In this document: piece after piece, positions 43,146 to 54,903 of the stretch
How positions within the stretch are numbered: position 1 is the first letter of the stretch
How the letters are laid out: each line of letters opens with the position of its first letter
Assembly (NCBI GenBank): GCA_019614645.1
Contig: JABWDB010000008.1
Span: 2,170,001-2,234,000, forward strand
Length of the DNA stretch: 64,000 bases
Direction of reading: 5' to 3'
Source of the DNA: Stratiolaelaps scimitus
Lineage: Eukaryota; Arthropoda; Arachnida; Mesostigmata; Laelapidae
Program-made: the position numbers and the translations under genes
The notes under the pieces: generated by a model
What the model was told of the DNA's origin: nothing
Seen by the model: the letters and a program-made list of their open reading frames with translations, nothing else
The model's database searches: none

Positions 43146-43526
43146 ATGGAGGGAGGGGGACGGACGGACGATTCGATGTGGCGCCGTCGCGTTCGTCGCC
43201 ATCGCGTCGTTGTGTCAGTTGCCACAGCCGTGATAAAACCAACAACAAAACGAAAAGCGAAAATTGTCCAGCAAAACGGCACGGCCACCATTGAGAGAAC
43301 GCCGCCGGCGTTAAGCCGCGACCCACCTGAGCAAAAAATTATTGTCGCTCGCGGGGCAGCAGCAGCAGCAGCAGCAGCTCTTGTCGGCTGGGTCTGTTAC
43401 GCTGTCTGTACCGTATCAGCTAGCGCGAATGTTGGGGCCGGCGTTCCCACAGCGTTCGGCGGCATCGACCGTATGAACGAGGACGTCGTATCCAGACAAC
43501 AATTTCATCCACTGCGGTGGCAATGA
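43146..43526 (+). CDS. ORF, 126 aa, possible single-pass membrane protein
   Basis: ATG in strong context (CCAAAATGGAG) and 126 codons to TGA. The N-terminal half is basic (MWRRRVRRHRVVVSV, KPTTKRKAKIVQQNG). A poly-Ala stretch runs into a hydrophobic segment (LVGWVCYAVCTVSASANVG) of about one membrane span. The end is hydrophilic (DRMNEDVVSRQQFHPLRW). The Ala run is a GCA triplet array at 43355-43378. Positive charge before the hydrophobic part would favour an N-in orientation. The frame is open 49 codons further upstream but without another ATG. No family is recognised. Confidence 0.3.
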   Translation: MEGGGRTDDSMWRRRVRRHRVVVSVATAVIKPTTKRKAKIVQQNGTATIERTPPALSRDPPEQKIIVARGAAAAAAAALVGWVCYAVCTVSASANVGAGVPTAFGGIDRMNEDVVSRQQFHPLRWQ

Positions 43527-44340
43527 AAGTCGCCATCTGTCCACCAGCAGTCCACCCTTCCATACGGTCGGCCGGCTAGATCAGCTCGATCAGGGTGATT
43601 ATCACGATTATAAATCGCTGTCACCATGCAGATATCAGGTGGCGATATATATTTGGATATGTTTATTGTTATTATTTATTTTTTTTTTCTCTCCCCTTCT
43701 TCGTTGTCATCTCCGCTACGCGACGTTCGGTGGTAATGACCTTAGAGATATTATTATCGCCCAATGACAAATTTTCACCCTCCCAGATACGATTCTCGTT
43801 TCAATCTGCGAAGTGTACATAGATACGTCGTGTAACTGACTGACCAAGTGAATCCGAGTGAGTCAAGAGGCGTTCTGCTCAAATGACAGTGAGCAAGTTT
43901 TGACGACCTGCCCACGACGACCTGATGCTGCTCCCGCTACCACCGCCATCGCTGGAGTAACTTGTTCTATGGCGTCGTTATCTCTCTCTCTCTCTCTGTC
44001 TTCCCCCCGCTGCAACTGATCGTTGCTGGCATCTACCGCCTTCCTTCTATTAACGTAATGAAACACATTTACGGCTGCAGCGGAGTGCCGGCAGATAGAC
44101 CTGGCTGCTGTTATTGTTGTTGTTGTCATCGCTGCTGCTGCCGCCGTCGTCGTCATCAGCGCTGCAGCCTCTCTCATTTTTATTTCACACCGTTATCACT
44201 GTTTGACATCAAATTTCACTTGACCCACCACACTGTTAGCGTACAATACACCCGAATACACTACTGCTGCTGTTCACCTATTGAGAGGCAGATCGGCAAT
44301 CGAGCAGGCGGCTGGAGCCTGCTGCAGCGTCAACCGACAG

Positions 44341-44390
44341 CATAGCATACGCTTATAATATATATTATATAATTGCTCTGCTTTGCTATG
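44341..44390. repeat. AT-centred inverted repeat
   Basis: A perfect 16-base palindrome (TATAATATATATTATA, 44354-44369) is flanked by CATAGCA (44341-44347) and its complement TGCTATG (44384-44390). It may extrude as a cruciform or mark a small inverted-repeat element. Confidence 0.6.
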
Positions 44391-45659
44391 CGTGCCATAC
44401 GTGTACGAGTGTTGAGTGCCAGCCAGCTGATAGCAGCGAGCCCAGACTCTCCTATGGTGCAGGGAAGAAGAAATCATCAGACAGCTACATGTATATGTGA
44501 ATCAACTGCGACACCAGAATGTTTTTTGGTCAGCAACGAGCAGTGAGCTCGCGACTTCGAATCTCACTTAATTATGTTGTTGTGTTTGCTTTTGCTCTAA
44601 GTGGCTATCTGTCTGTGCCTGCTGTTGTTGCACGATTAGTCTATTCGCGGAGTGTTGCCACATAGGGAGATCTCGATACAGATGAGGTGTCACAAGAACA
44701 CGTACAGCTGAACAAACTCGAACAGGCAGATAGCTAGGAAACACTGGAATCGATCGTAAGCCAGAGAAGAGAGTGATTGAGAGAAAGAGAGAGAGACAGA
44801 CGTTAGCCAATATGCTTGCTCACATCGCACGTATGCATTTGCTAGGATACATTGTATCATAATATAACAATAGCGGCTGGCATCATTTGTTAGATCATCC
44901 AGAACAGACAGGCAGATCCGAGCAGAGGGCCTGTGCGCTCGCAGTCAGCCGGGTACGAAGACGTTCATTTGTTGCCGCGTGCAATCGGTGGCCATATTGC
45001 CAAAACCATTATGCGCTGAGGATGAAATATTGTTATACAAGATAGGTATATGTGGCCACTAAATAAGCGCCACATTCAAAATGTATTATTGATCTTCTCT
45101 TTTATGTGCGCTATCGCACAAACACGACACAGTCGTCCACGTCAATAAAACTGTCCGTTCGTATCTGCTGGGGTATTGGGCGCGCGGTGGTCAGGTTGTC
45201 AACTTGGCCGGTAACTTGCTTTTGCCGCCCATATACGCAGGCTGTCTATGGCGACGTATAATTTAGATTAGTGATTACGAGCAACGAACACGTACCTCTC
45301 GTGGAGTAGATGTTCATACGTGACATTTTAAATAGCACTGGTCGTTTCGATTATATTGCTGGGCATATCGTTGAATATTGCCACTCTACAACGGGACGGC
45401 AATGTATTCTCGTCGACTTTGTATGGAGAGGACATCGAGCAGGCAGCTGTTGTGTAGACGTTTACGCGGAATGGCCGTCGTAGCTCAGAACGACGGAACG
45501 TAAATGACGCCAAATAATCGAATTAATTATTATTGTTATTGTCATTATTATCGTGAAGTACCAACGTTAGAATGTATCATCTACGGAGCAACGACATTAG
45601 ACTATTATACATTGTCAACATATGATTTGATTGTCCATCTGTGAATGGAAAGATTCTCT

Positions 45660-45681
45660 TATATATATATATATATATATT
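45660..45681. repeat. (TA)11 microsatellite
   Basis: Pure TA run. Confidence 0.95.
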
Positions 45682-46564
45682 GTGGAACACATCGCTTGAC
45701 CTCGCCAGAGTGCACACCCCAACTACACTTCCGCTTACCAAACGAGTTGATTTGTTGCTCGTCCGCAGCGTTCGTCTCCCGTTGGTCTTTCCTTCCCCCG
45801 CGACGGATACTCACTCAGTGACCGGCGTTCATGCGAATGAGGTGCATGCATTTTGATTGGTTGGGTATCGCCTTCCTCAGGACAATGTCGGCCTGAGCGC
45901 CGGTCCCCAACTAATCCCCCCCCGTTCCCAATAACAATTCCTAATTATTGTATGTTTGAATAAATATGAATTGGTTGGGTCGACATTGTTAAGATCACTA
46001 CCCTCTCACGTACTCTCGCATTGCCCACCGCTGTCTCGTGGCCGTTGGTTGGTGAAATTGGAAGGGCAGCAAGAACAAAACGAACAAGGTGACAAATTAA
46101 AAACAGAGAAAGAGAGGGAGAAACTGAGGAAGGATCAATCACGCAGAGCGAAATGATCGTACGCTGAGGCTGCTTCTGTTTCGCTGGAACTCATGAGCTG
46201 TCCGGCCCCGCCGGTGAGTGTCCATCCGACCGTTATGCCCGCACACGGAGATCCGAACGATGTCCGAAATGAAGTACCCATCGAAATACAGTCATATTGG
46301 CGTAATTACGATCGGCCGGCTGCGAGCCCGTGCGACGATACGGCCAAAGATATTATCGTCCTGAGATTAATAATTATAACGCCCAGCAGCAGCGGTATGA
46401 CTCCCCGCCGGGCCGAAGTGAAACAGGCACACAGAAGCATCGACAGGAAGGAAGGAAGGTAGGTAGGCGCAAACGCATTTCCTTGAACAGGCCAAGGGCA
46501 AGGGACGATCGCAGCAGCAGAGGCAAGGTCCGCATTGGGGCGTACATTGCTGCAACATTGACAC

Positions 46565-46588
46565 TATATATATATATATATATATATA
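46565..46588. repeat. (TA)12 microsatellite
   Basis: Pure TA run. Confidence 0.95.
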
Positions 46589-47853
46589 CGCTCGACGCGC
46601 TCGCCTCAACGGGCAGCGTAACGGGACGCCAGCATGAGTATAATGGTAGCAGTGGTAGCAGCAGCAGCAATGACGGTTTGAGCGGCATGTGATAACCTGA
46701 TCGTCTGGTGGGGCTGGAAGAACTCGCAACCAACCCATAGGTCATAGGTTTATATTCAGTTGTGGCGACCTGGTTGAGACTACTAACGTACACATACTAA
46801 CAGACATAGAACGACTGAAATATATTTTGCTGTATTCCTCAATATTCTCTACCGCGCTGCATAAAACAGCTGACGGGAGACGGCGTAAGCGATACTCCAC
46901 TTCGTTAGCGCAAATGCTAACGTTATCGTAGCCCGGTCACCGAGCAATTTCCACGCTTCATTCAACCAACTGCATCCAACTTTATCGTCTAATAACTGCA
47001 CAACAAACGCGCGCGCGGGTATATCTACATTGGCTGAATCGAATCGGGCGATTAAACAGGACGAGCACGGCAATCCTCATCTTATTGCTGCATCTCTATT
47101 AAGGTCTATCATTTTATTCGTGACACAATGAGCGTCAGACAATCACCGTCATCAGCACGGTGCTGCAGCTGCGCGGCTGCATTGCGACGCTGCGAATGCA
47201 AAAGCGAACACCAGCGGGCAAATGTTCGTTTTTTCAGCAAAGGCCGAAGCCCACTCAAGTAGAAGAAACGGAGCCATCCTCCGCCTTCGTCAACTAGCGC
47301 ACATACGACGTCCACAACAACAGATAATGGGTAAATACATGTCTTCTTCTGGGGTGACCTGGGTTGTAGCCCAGAGGGGGTAGTTGAACTGGTCATGTTC
47401 GCAGCGATACGACGAGCATGCAACCGGGCCATGAAGCAACCGGACCGATACGTACTGCTCTATGTATTATTTATGATAACTAGGCCTGAATGAAACTTGT
47501 GCCGTGGCCTGAGTGAAGATTTGGCTATTAAACAGTGAACAACTGGGTGCTGCCCGGTTCCGTCAAAGTCCCGCGACAACGTCGTTGACGAATATATAAT
47601 ATCATATCTATCTTATATCCATGAAATGCGCTGTAGTTGCTACTGCTACTAGTGCTATCGGCCTATCGCTGAACAGTTCAATCAGAATGGTCGAATCTGA
47701 TCGGTCGATCGTTGTGCAGATTATTAGATTTGTTTATTGTTGCGTTGTTTGTTGTTCTTGCCGTCGATGTTGCTCACAATAGCGACAATGACAATAACAA
47801 AATTGCTCTTATGCAAGTCGCTGTCATTATTGGCATTATTGTTATTCATAGGG

Positions 47854-47916
47854 TATTAACATTGTAATGATGATTATTATTATTCAAATTATATTAACAT
47901 TGTGATTATTATTATT
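47854..47916. repeat. imperfect tandem repeat, about 38-bp period
   Basis: TATTAACATTGT.ATGATTATTATTATT occurs at 47854-47885 and again, slightly shortened, at 47892-47916. Confidence 0.7.
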
Positions 47917-49299
47917 TCTACCATAGGCGTGCATAAATGCAGCAGCGGAAGCTGCATAAGACTCACCGACAGATCGATACGGGTCGCCGGGGCAAGGGAA
48001 ACTGTACCCTATCCTTTCATCAGCGCGGGGTAGATATATTTATAATAGACAGGGCGGCGGTGTACAAAACACAGGTTGATTGTATGCAAATATTTTCCTT
48101 GCCCGATATGCTATCATCAGCTGTGATAAATTTGTGATTTATATTCTAATTAATACCGTACAGTTGGTTATCACTGGCCATGAGGCCGTTAGTGCCTTCG
48201 CTGTTGCCGTTGTTGATGCTACCGTTCGTAACGCTTCTGCTTTATTGCCACGAAGATTAGCATTTCGATTTTTTATTGTTAATGTTCGTATTGTCGTTGT
48301 TATTGCGTGTCGTGGGTTCCGTTACGGGATGACATCCGCATCGGTGGTTGCTGCTGTTTGGGTGTAAATTTTTCGTGCGGCGTTAGCAAAAAGATCGAAG
48401 CTTGTCTTCGGAGTCAACTCTATATTCCGCGATTGCAGGACAACAGCCGGTACGGCTGCAGTCACATTTAATCCTCTCCATTTTAGTCAGCCCGCCCGGC
48501 CGCTCCAGCAATGGCGCAAGGGCCAATGAGGGCCGACAACTCCCCCCCAGGCCTACTCAATACTCCATGTTTCATATCACACCAGTCATCACTGAGCAGT
48601 TATTCACTAACGCACGCGATAGATATGATAATCATCCGGCCGACGGCAACACGAAAACAGTCTGGCAGAATATGCAACGCACTACGACTGTATGCTATAG
48701 TAGAATAGCCATTATCGGTATTATTATTATTATTATCATGATTGTCATCGATGTGTAGATGCGCTTCGCCGTGTAGATCTGTTAATGTTTTTGGTTTTAG
48801 TTTCTTGGATGGTGGCCATAAAAATGTATCGACAAGATGTCTAACGCCTGCTGTTGACACGCAAGCAACAACAATGGATAAGCGAGCGGAGTATACGAGT
48901 CATCACGACACGAATATGAAACACAAATTATTGTTGCCGTCGGATTTGCCGCGGCCGTATTATATATCCGCTTATTTTTTCGACGCCAGTTGGATACAAG
49001 CGATTTGCCTAGCAGAGGTATACTATGTTAGATTTACATAGATCTTGACATTATGTATAGTCCAAATGTGACGAATGGAGTTAATACTATGACGAGTAGA
49101 TTGAATGCAATTTCCGAACATTTCCACCGTTCGCCCCCATGATCAGGGAGGAGCTCTGGTCAGGCTTCAACACGTATATCTATTATCATCGGTTAATTTA
49201 TCTCTTTTTGCGCATCAATATTATTCGTGTAGTATCGCGTTCCTGCGTTAATTTCTCGCTATCGTTTGACATGTCGACGTGACATTTTTCACAGCACGT

Positions 49300-49314
49300 T
49301 ATATATATATATAT
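49300..49314. repeat. (TA)7 microsatellite
   Basis: Short AT run followed by a T8 run. Confidence 0.9.
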
Positions 49315-49699
49315 GTATATTTTTTTTTTATAGCTGAGTTGCTATTGGAAATTGAAGTATTTCGTATGCTTCGTCACTCTCTGTGTCTTTTTGGGCGCAT
49401 CATGGGTGGGAGTGAGTTTGAAGGGGAAACAAAAAAATGAACGACTATTTTTCTACGCGTTTCTATGCGTTTCCCTGTTTTCTTCCGGTCGTCGCTAAAA
49501 ACGACGTATCTCTGCGACCCGCCAGAGCGTCTCTAAGGTCTGCTGCTGCTGGTGCTGCTTCGTCGTCGATCTCTGTTTGCTTGCCTGTTCATTCCCCGTG
49601 GAGTTCCCGTCATTCCTCACCGGCTCCGCCGAGGGAAGGCCACACTCTATCGTTCTTCGGGTTTCCTCCCAATTTCGGCTACTACTTCCAGCGACTCGC

Positions 49700-50419
49700 A
49701 TGCCCTATTCCTTCAATAACCCTCCATTCAGCTGTTCCGAACCAAGCCGAGTGAACAGGCAGACAACAGGATGGCTGGGCCGCCGCCGCCGCCGCCGATG
49801 TCCTTGTAAGCATCGCAGCAGTCGACAAAGACGAGAGCTGTGCGAAGTACACGGACGGACGCTCACTCCGCTCGCTTCGTGGCTTCTGAATCTCGGCAGC
49901 TCCCGCTCCTGCAGCTTCCTTTTCTGCCCTACTAGCTGTCCCGCCCATCCTCGGTTCGGTAGACGGCCCTCGTTGGCCTTCGACCGGGCTGCTGTTTTCC
50001 TTGAGGAATCCGCTTTCGCTCGTATAGGCCTATCTCCGATGTCTACCGTGTTACTGCGTTTTTGGGTGCCTTCTGCTTGTCACACTTCTTCTTTGTCGAT
50101 TTTCGTTTCTCTCTCTCTCTGTCTCCTTCTTCTTCGCCGTCGAGGCGCCGTTGTTGTTGTTGTTGTGGACTTCGCTTCGTCTTCAGCCACCACCACCACC
50201 ACGACCACTAGCGACATCGCAGCAGTCCCACTGCTGCGATGTACCACTGCTACTGCTGCTGAGAACAGGTGCCACTTCTTTACTCTTGTCGTTGCCGTCG
50301 AAGCAACACGAACGACAAATGCACCCGCCAGCAGCGGCAGCAGCAGCAGCAACAACAATAACAACAGTGGTAACGTAACGTATTTTATCATCGAGATGGA
50401 GGCGGTGCCAGCCTCATGA
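49700..50419 (+). CDS. longest ORF, 239 aa from ATG, largely low complexity
   Basis: The plus frame is open for 280 codons from 49577; the first ATG is at 49700, in weak context (CTCGCATGC). The first part is Arg/Ser/Cys-rich (GWLGRRRRRRCPCKHRSS). A middle part is more ordinary (RRPSLAFDRAAVFLEESAFA, STVLLRFWVPSACHTSS). Then come a CT-encoded stretch (FVSLSLCLLLL), six Val from GTT triplets, seven Thr, and a Ser/Asn run before NVTYFIIEMEAVPAS. A frame this long is unlikely by pure chance, but triplet arrays without stops inflate its length. No domain is recognised. Confidence 0.22.
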   Translation: MPYSFNNPPFSCSEPSRVNRQTTGWLGRRRRRRCPCKHRSSRQRRELCEVHGRTLTPLASWLLNLGSSRSCSFLFCPTSCPAHPRFGRRPSLAFDRAAVFLEESAFARIGLSPMSTVLLRFWVPSACHTSSLSIFVSLSLCLLLLRRRGAVVVVVVDFASSSATTTTTTTSDIAAVPLLRCTTATAAENRCHFFTLVVAVEATRTTNAPASSGSSSSNNNNNSGNVTYFIIEMEAVPAS

Positions 50420-50582
50420 CCATCGTGACGACCACTGCTGCTGCTGCTGCTGTAACCATGTATAATATATGTATATATATAATAATAAGACTGATATGTC
50501 ATTGCGCGCTGTTACACGAGCTGACTGTACGCGTTTTGCCGTTTTAACCCCTTTTTACGTATTACTGTGATGCCATTTTACT

Positions 50583-50585
<3 letters not shown>

Positions 50586-50613
<28 letters not shown>
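50586..50613. repeat. (TA)14 microsatellite
   Basis: Pure TA run. Confidence 0.95.
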
Positions 50614-51345
50614 GGTATGCGTGTATACACAATACCGTGTGAATATATTTTGATATATAAATCATATGTCATAGCTACTACCCGTTGTGGAGTCAAACGA
50701 AGCGAAGTGTGGGGTGTGTGAGAGTTCGACCACCAACACCACTAAGTACGTGTACGCTTCATCAAGAAACAGCGATGGACGACGGCCTATTCGCCGATTG
50801 CGACTACTACATCTTCTTATACGGCTACCTCAACGATCGACTACTGCTGAGCAGCAGCAGCAGCACCAGCAGCAACAGCAGTAGCTCCTCTTCTCGTTAA
50901 GCTAAATGATAAATATGAAATGTCGTCTTCGCCGTCGGCGCAGCCGCCGCCGCCGTCGTCGTCGTCTTTGTCTTCGGCTTTTTTCCTTCCTGTTTTTTTT
51001 CTTCTGTCTCGTCGCTTCTACCGGCGTTTCTGTTTCGACTTTAATAGGAGGCTGCTATCCTCGCGTTGCCGCCACCGCCGATCAGCAGAATCAGTTGTTG
51101 TAGTGAGAGCGGCGCCCATCCCCAGGTTCACTGAACACCTCTGTCTCTGCCGGCATCGGTCGGTATCTATCTGTTTATCTGGCGGTAGCCCGTATTATCA
51201 AACAAAGGTAGTACGGGCAAAACATAACAATTCCACATACACAGATATACACGCACGTACGTACACACACACACACATATGCACCACTCACCACTTGTGC
51301 CGTCATCCGCCATTCGGTTAACCACTTGTCTGCGTAAGATATATC

Positions 51346-51366
51346 TATATATATATATATATATAT
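51346..51366. repeat. (TA)10 microsatellite
   Basis: Pure TA run after ATATC. Confidence 0.95.
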
Positions 51367-51906
51367 GTACGCACCTAAGCCGGAACAAAATATGAGTTTA
51401 GAATAAAATGACGATGATGCCCGCTGCGGCTGATGCTGGCGCTGCCTCTTCTGCGGGTCCACCTCCTGCTCTTACTGTTGCTACCGAAGAAGCTGAACTT
51501 GGCTTCTCCAACACCAGCACCAACACCGGCCCGCCGTCATCACCATGGCTAGCAGCAGCAGCAGCAGTAGTAGCACCAGCAGTGGAGCAATTTAGAGTCG
51601 ACAACAGACGAGAACAATGTCGAAGAAGAGAGAGAAAACAGCAACGACGATGACGACGATAGCTCCTTTGCAGAAGCATCATCATCAGCATCATCATCGT
51701 TCATCTCTTTAACTTCTTCGCCGTTCGCATTTGTTTTTGTTTCTGTTTGTGCTGTTGGTTTTCCTAGCACTGCTGTTGCCTCTTCCTTTTCATTGTCCGG
51801 TCCATGGACGTTCTCCAATTCGCGTCTCTATCCTCATTTTCCTCGAGCAGTCATCCGCTGATTCACCGTCGTCCATACATTCTCTCCGACCGCTTTTCCC
51901 ATCCTA

Positions 51907-51931
51907 CTCTCTCTCTCTCTCTCTCTCTCTC
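51907..51931. repeat. (CT)12 microsatellite
   Basis: Pure CT run. No acceptor AG follows closely. Confidence 0.95.
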
Positions 51932-52498
51932 GCATCCAGTCTCGCTGCTCACTCATATATGATGGTGATGATGATACGTTTGCGTTGAAAAATCCACGCG
52001 CGCGGCCAGCAGCAACCGCCCACCAACGCACCCACACTGTTCTATTCGTACTTTCATCGACAAACACATAGACAGACACTGCGAGCACATAGAAACATAT
52101 GCACCGGACAGCGATTGCTCGAGATGTTGGACTGTTTGCGGTTCGGTTCGTTTCGTCTGTTTAGACGAAACCGAACGAACAAAAAATGACAAAGTAAACA
52201 AGAGAGAGAGAAAGGCCAACAAAAAAAGAGACAATAACAACAACAACAACAACAAGATATAAAGTGGCCGAGAAGAGACGAACGGATGCCCGCCATTGGT
52301 GCCGCTCGTATTGCCGCTGGCCCGCCGCTGATGATAATGAGGACATTCGTTTAATTATTTCGTTTTGCTCTATCACTGCTATTAATCATAACTTGAGGAA
52401 AGAAGGCGAAAAGGGGAACCCCCGGGAGATGGGGCGGGGGTAATCGCATTCGTAAAAAAGGTGGCCCCAGCCATGGCAGATTTGAATAGAGTTATATG

Positions 52499-52531
52499 TC
52501 TCTCTCTCTATCTCTCTCTCTCTCTCTCTCT
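52499..52531. repeat. (TC)16 microsatellite, one interruption
   Basis: TC run with a single A interruption. Confidence 0.95.
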
Positions 52532-52924
52532 GGACATTACAAGCAATAGGAACAGAGAGAAAATACCCGTAAAGGTACGACCGCTACGGCGAGCAGCACC
52601 ATTGGCGAAAAAAAATACGACAAACGGCCGCAACAAATTAGCTGGCACTGTTTTTTTTTGGCGGCGGCGGCGGTGGCAGCGCTCGGCTGCATTAACGTTA
52701 TTACTCTGTTCTCCCGCTAATGCTAACAGGGCAGATTAATATGCCTTTGTCTGTTGCGTTTACTGAAATTAGTGCATAGTATGTTGTGTAATAGAGGGTG
52801 AGCGGGCCATCTGGAGGATTTTTCGCTTGACGGACATGGATGGACGGGTACGATTGTCCGCGTTGTCACATCATGTTACCCTGTTAGGCGTACGGGTCAG
52901 CTAGAAATGGTTTGTGAAGGGCGA

Positions 52925-52962
52925 AGCCCTCCAGAACTTCTTGATTGAAGTTCTGGAGGGCT
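52925..52962. other. perfect 16-bp stem, 6-nt loop hairpin
   Basis: AGCCCTCCAGAACTTC (52925-52940), loop TTGATT, then the exact complement (52947-52962). Pairing stops sharply on both sides. Such a perfect stem in non-repetitive DNA is unlikely by chance; it may come from a recent local inverted duplication or be a small structured RNA. Confidence 0.8.
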
Positions 52963-54214
52963 AAATCGAGGGATGTTGAGGGCGGATTTGATAGTAAGTA
53001 TAATAATAATAATAATAATAAGCACTACACCTACTTCTACTATTAGTAATTGCTACGGAGCCTGGTCAACGACAGCCGTACCTCCCCAGCAGCACAAGAT
53101 CTTTCTCCCGAGTCTTTAATAAATCTGCCGCTTCCTGAATAGCCACGCAGCCAGAGAATGACAGTGAACCTATTTAGTAGTTTGGTGCAGGGGAAGTATA
53201 AAACGCGCGGACCTCCTGCACAACAAACAAACGAACTGATAGACACAGATGCACTCTAGTAAACACCTCGGAATTTAGACGCGGAGAGGGAGAGAGAGAG
53301 AGAGTGTGTGTCTGTGTCTCGAAGACAACAACAAAAACCGCATGTTTCGTCGCCGTCTAGCGGCTGTTGCTGCCACACACAATACGAACAACGATGTCAC
53401 TCCTGTCCCCAGGTTCTGTCCTTGTCCAACTCGATGTACGGACACCGCATTCATGCGTGATATGAATCTGTCCGTTGATTCATCTCTGCTAAGTTCACCA
53501 CCACTGCCGGGCGGCGCCGCCACCGCGGCCCTTGATACGACCACTACCGAAACATTATTGGCATCGGTTATCATCACGACCACCCAGTCAGTTATTTGGT
53601 CTGCTGGTTTGTTGGTGGGTGTTGGGCGGTTCTGTCGGTCGGTTGGTGAAAAACGGTTCGCGCTGCAAAAACATTAACACCATGCCACCACGCTACGGCT
53701 GCGGCTGCTGCTGCTGCCAGATCACATGACGTCGCCAGACTCCTATCGGAGACACTGAAGCAACATCCTAGAGCAAACATTGAGCAAACCAACACAGCGC
53801 AACTGAACATGCTACGAACGGCTGGCTGGCTGGCTGGCCCTACGAAGAGCAGCGCATAAACAGCCCCAGCAGCAACAGTTGTCGCATCGTTTTTTGTGTA
53901 GCATTGTTGAATAGCGCAGAGCAAGAAGCGACCACATCTGAGCCTTATAGGACTCCAAGGGTCCTGTTGTTTCCAGTTTCTCATCACTTAGTATTATACC
54001 ACGACAAGTAGTGCATGTTGTTCGACCGTATATTGTATTTTTGCTGATTATGCCAGGGTGTTCGTCGCTGATCCTCAACGAGAGCTGTCGCCGTTCTGAA
54101 CTGGGCCTTTCGAAACGGCGACGCTGTCCTCCCACGAGGGAGCGTCACTCACAATATTACAAATACGAAAACTGGCGTGCACGCAAGTTGATAGCGAAAC
54201 ATACATATATAGGT

Positions 54215-54233
54215 TATATATATATATATATAT
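54215..54233. repeat. (TA)9 microsatellite
   Basis: Pure TA run; another lies at 54549-54565. Confidence 0.93.
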
Positions 54234-54648
54234 GGCCGAGTGAGTATAACAGCTCGATTATGAGAAGAGATAGGTGAAGCGCAACGAAGCAAAAGGGTGT
54301 TTTGCCAGCCGAGCAACAAACAAACACATGCTTCTAAAGTGTCCCGTTTTCGTTGTGCGAATGAAATGGTAACTGTCAAACAGGTGGACGAGATATGAAC
54401 AGCAGGTGTAAGGACTGCCGTATCTATCTTGTTGAGTTTCGAGCTAAACGACCTATAGTTATATTACAATGCACATACCTTGTTGCTGTGTTGGGAACCC
54501 TTCGAGTTGGCACTACCGTGGAGCTGCAAAGCATACTCTTTATGTATGATATATATATATATATAATATCAAATACAAGTTGACGGAGTATTTCTGTTTG
54601 TACTGCTACATGTGTACATCAATACCGTTAAAATGTGTGTGATTCTCA

Positions 54649-54676
54649 TATCTTTTTTTATTTGTTTCAGGTGAGT
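54649..54676 (+). promoter_or_regulatory. strong acceptor fused to donor, TTTCAG|GTGAGT
   Basis: A T-rich tract (54652-54668) and TTTCAG (54665-54670) are followed at once by GTGAGT (54671-54676). This is close to an ideal recursive splice site, and the best of the set in this window. It can equally be a normal acceptor for the short last exon starting at 54671. Confidence 0.42.
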
Positions 54677-54727
54677 GCGATGACCGCTGTTGGAATGGAC
54701 GAAGGTGATCTTCTCATATATCTATGA
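54671..54727 (+). CDS. candidate last coding exon (VSAMTAVGMDEGD..)
   Basis: From the acceptor at 54670, phase 0 reads 18 codons, VSAMTAVGMDEGDLLIYL, then TGA at 54725-54727. Two AATAAA signals follow at 54891-54896 and 54898-54903, giving a compact UTR of about 170-190 bases. Acceptor, short frame, stop and poly(A) signals together make a coherent terminal exon. The first six bases also form a donor, so transcripts might use it either as an exon or as a recursive splicing stop. The parallel exon at 38615 also begins V-S. Confidence 0.32.
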   Translation: MSAMTAVGMDEGDLLIYL

Positions 54728-54890
54728 AATTATTATTAATACATTGCGAATGGAGAGCGATTTCGGGCAGCGGATCGCTGCCAAACAAATACCGCAAAGG
54801 TCGCATATCAATACTGTTAAAGAACGTGCACATGCACCTTGGGATAGTTGAGAAAATGCTGCTTATAGTGATTATACGTATTCAAAAAGA

Positions 54891-54903
54891 AATAAAAAAT
54901 AAA
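54891..54903 (+). terminator. double AATAAA poly(A) signal
   Basis: AATAAA at 54891 and again at 54898 in an A-rich stretch, 164 bases after the stop of the candidate exon at 54671. Confidence 0.4.

Larger units (their letters stand above)
43527..49699. other. no clear gene; intron- or intergenic-like
   Basis: Mixed DNA with (AT)n arrays at 45660-45681, 46565-46588 and 49300-49314, a CT run at 43979-43999, an AT-centred inverted repeat at 44341-44390 and an imperfect tandem repeat at 47854-47916. The ATG frame at 46193-46462 (MSCPAPPVSVHPTVMPAHGD, 89 codons) contains CCG|GTGAGT after seven codons. It might be a tiny first exon or a chance frame. Confidence 0.5.
50420..54640. other. no clear gene; microsatellite-rich
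   Basis: (AT)n arrays at 50586-50613, 51346-51366, 54215-54233 and 54549-54565. CAG/CTG runs at 50853-50882 and 51554-51567. CT runs at 51907-51931 and 52499-52531, GA at 53284-53306, ATA at 53000-53020. A perfect hairpin at 52925-52962. CTGG units at 53821-53838. ORFs in this part translate the repeats. Confidence 0.6.

Noticed and set aside
44568..44810. Minus frame with a signal-peptide-like start
   Set aside because: The start is TTG, the leader is encoded by a GA/CT tract, and the end is a Gln run.
46193..46213. Seven-codon ATG exon ending CCG|GTGAGT
   Set aside because: Too short to judge, and the frame simply stays open past the donor.
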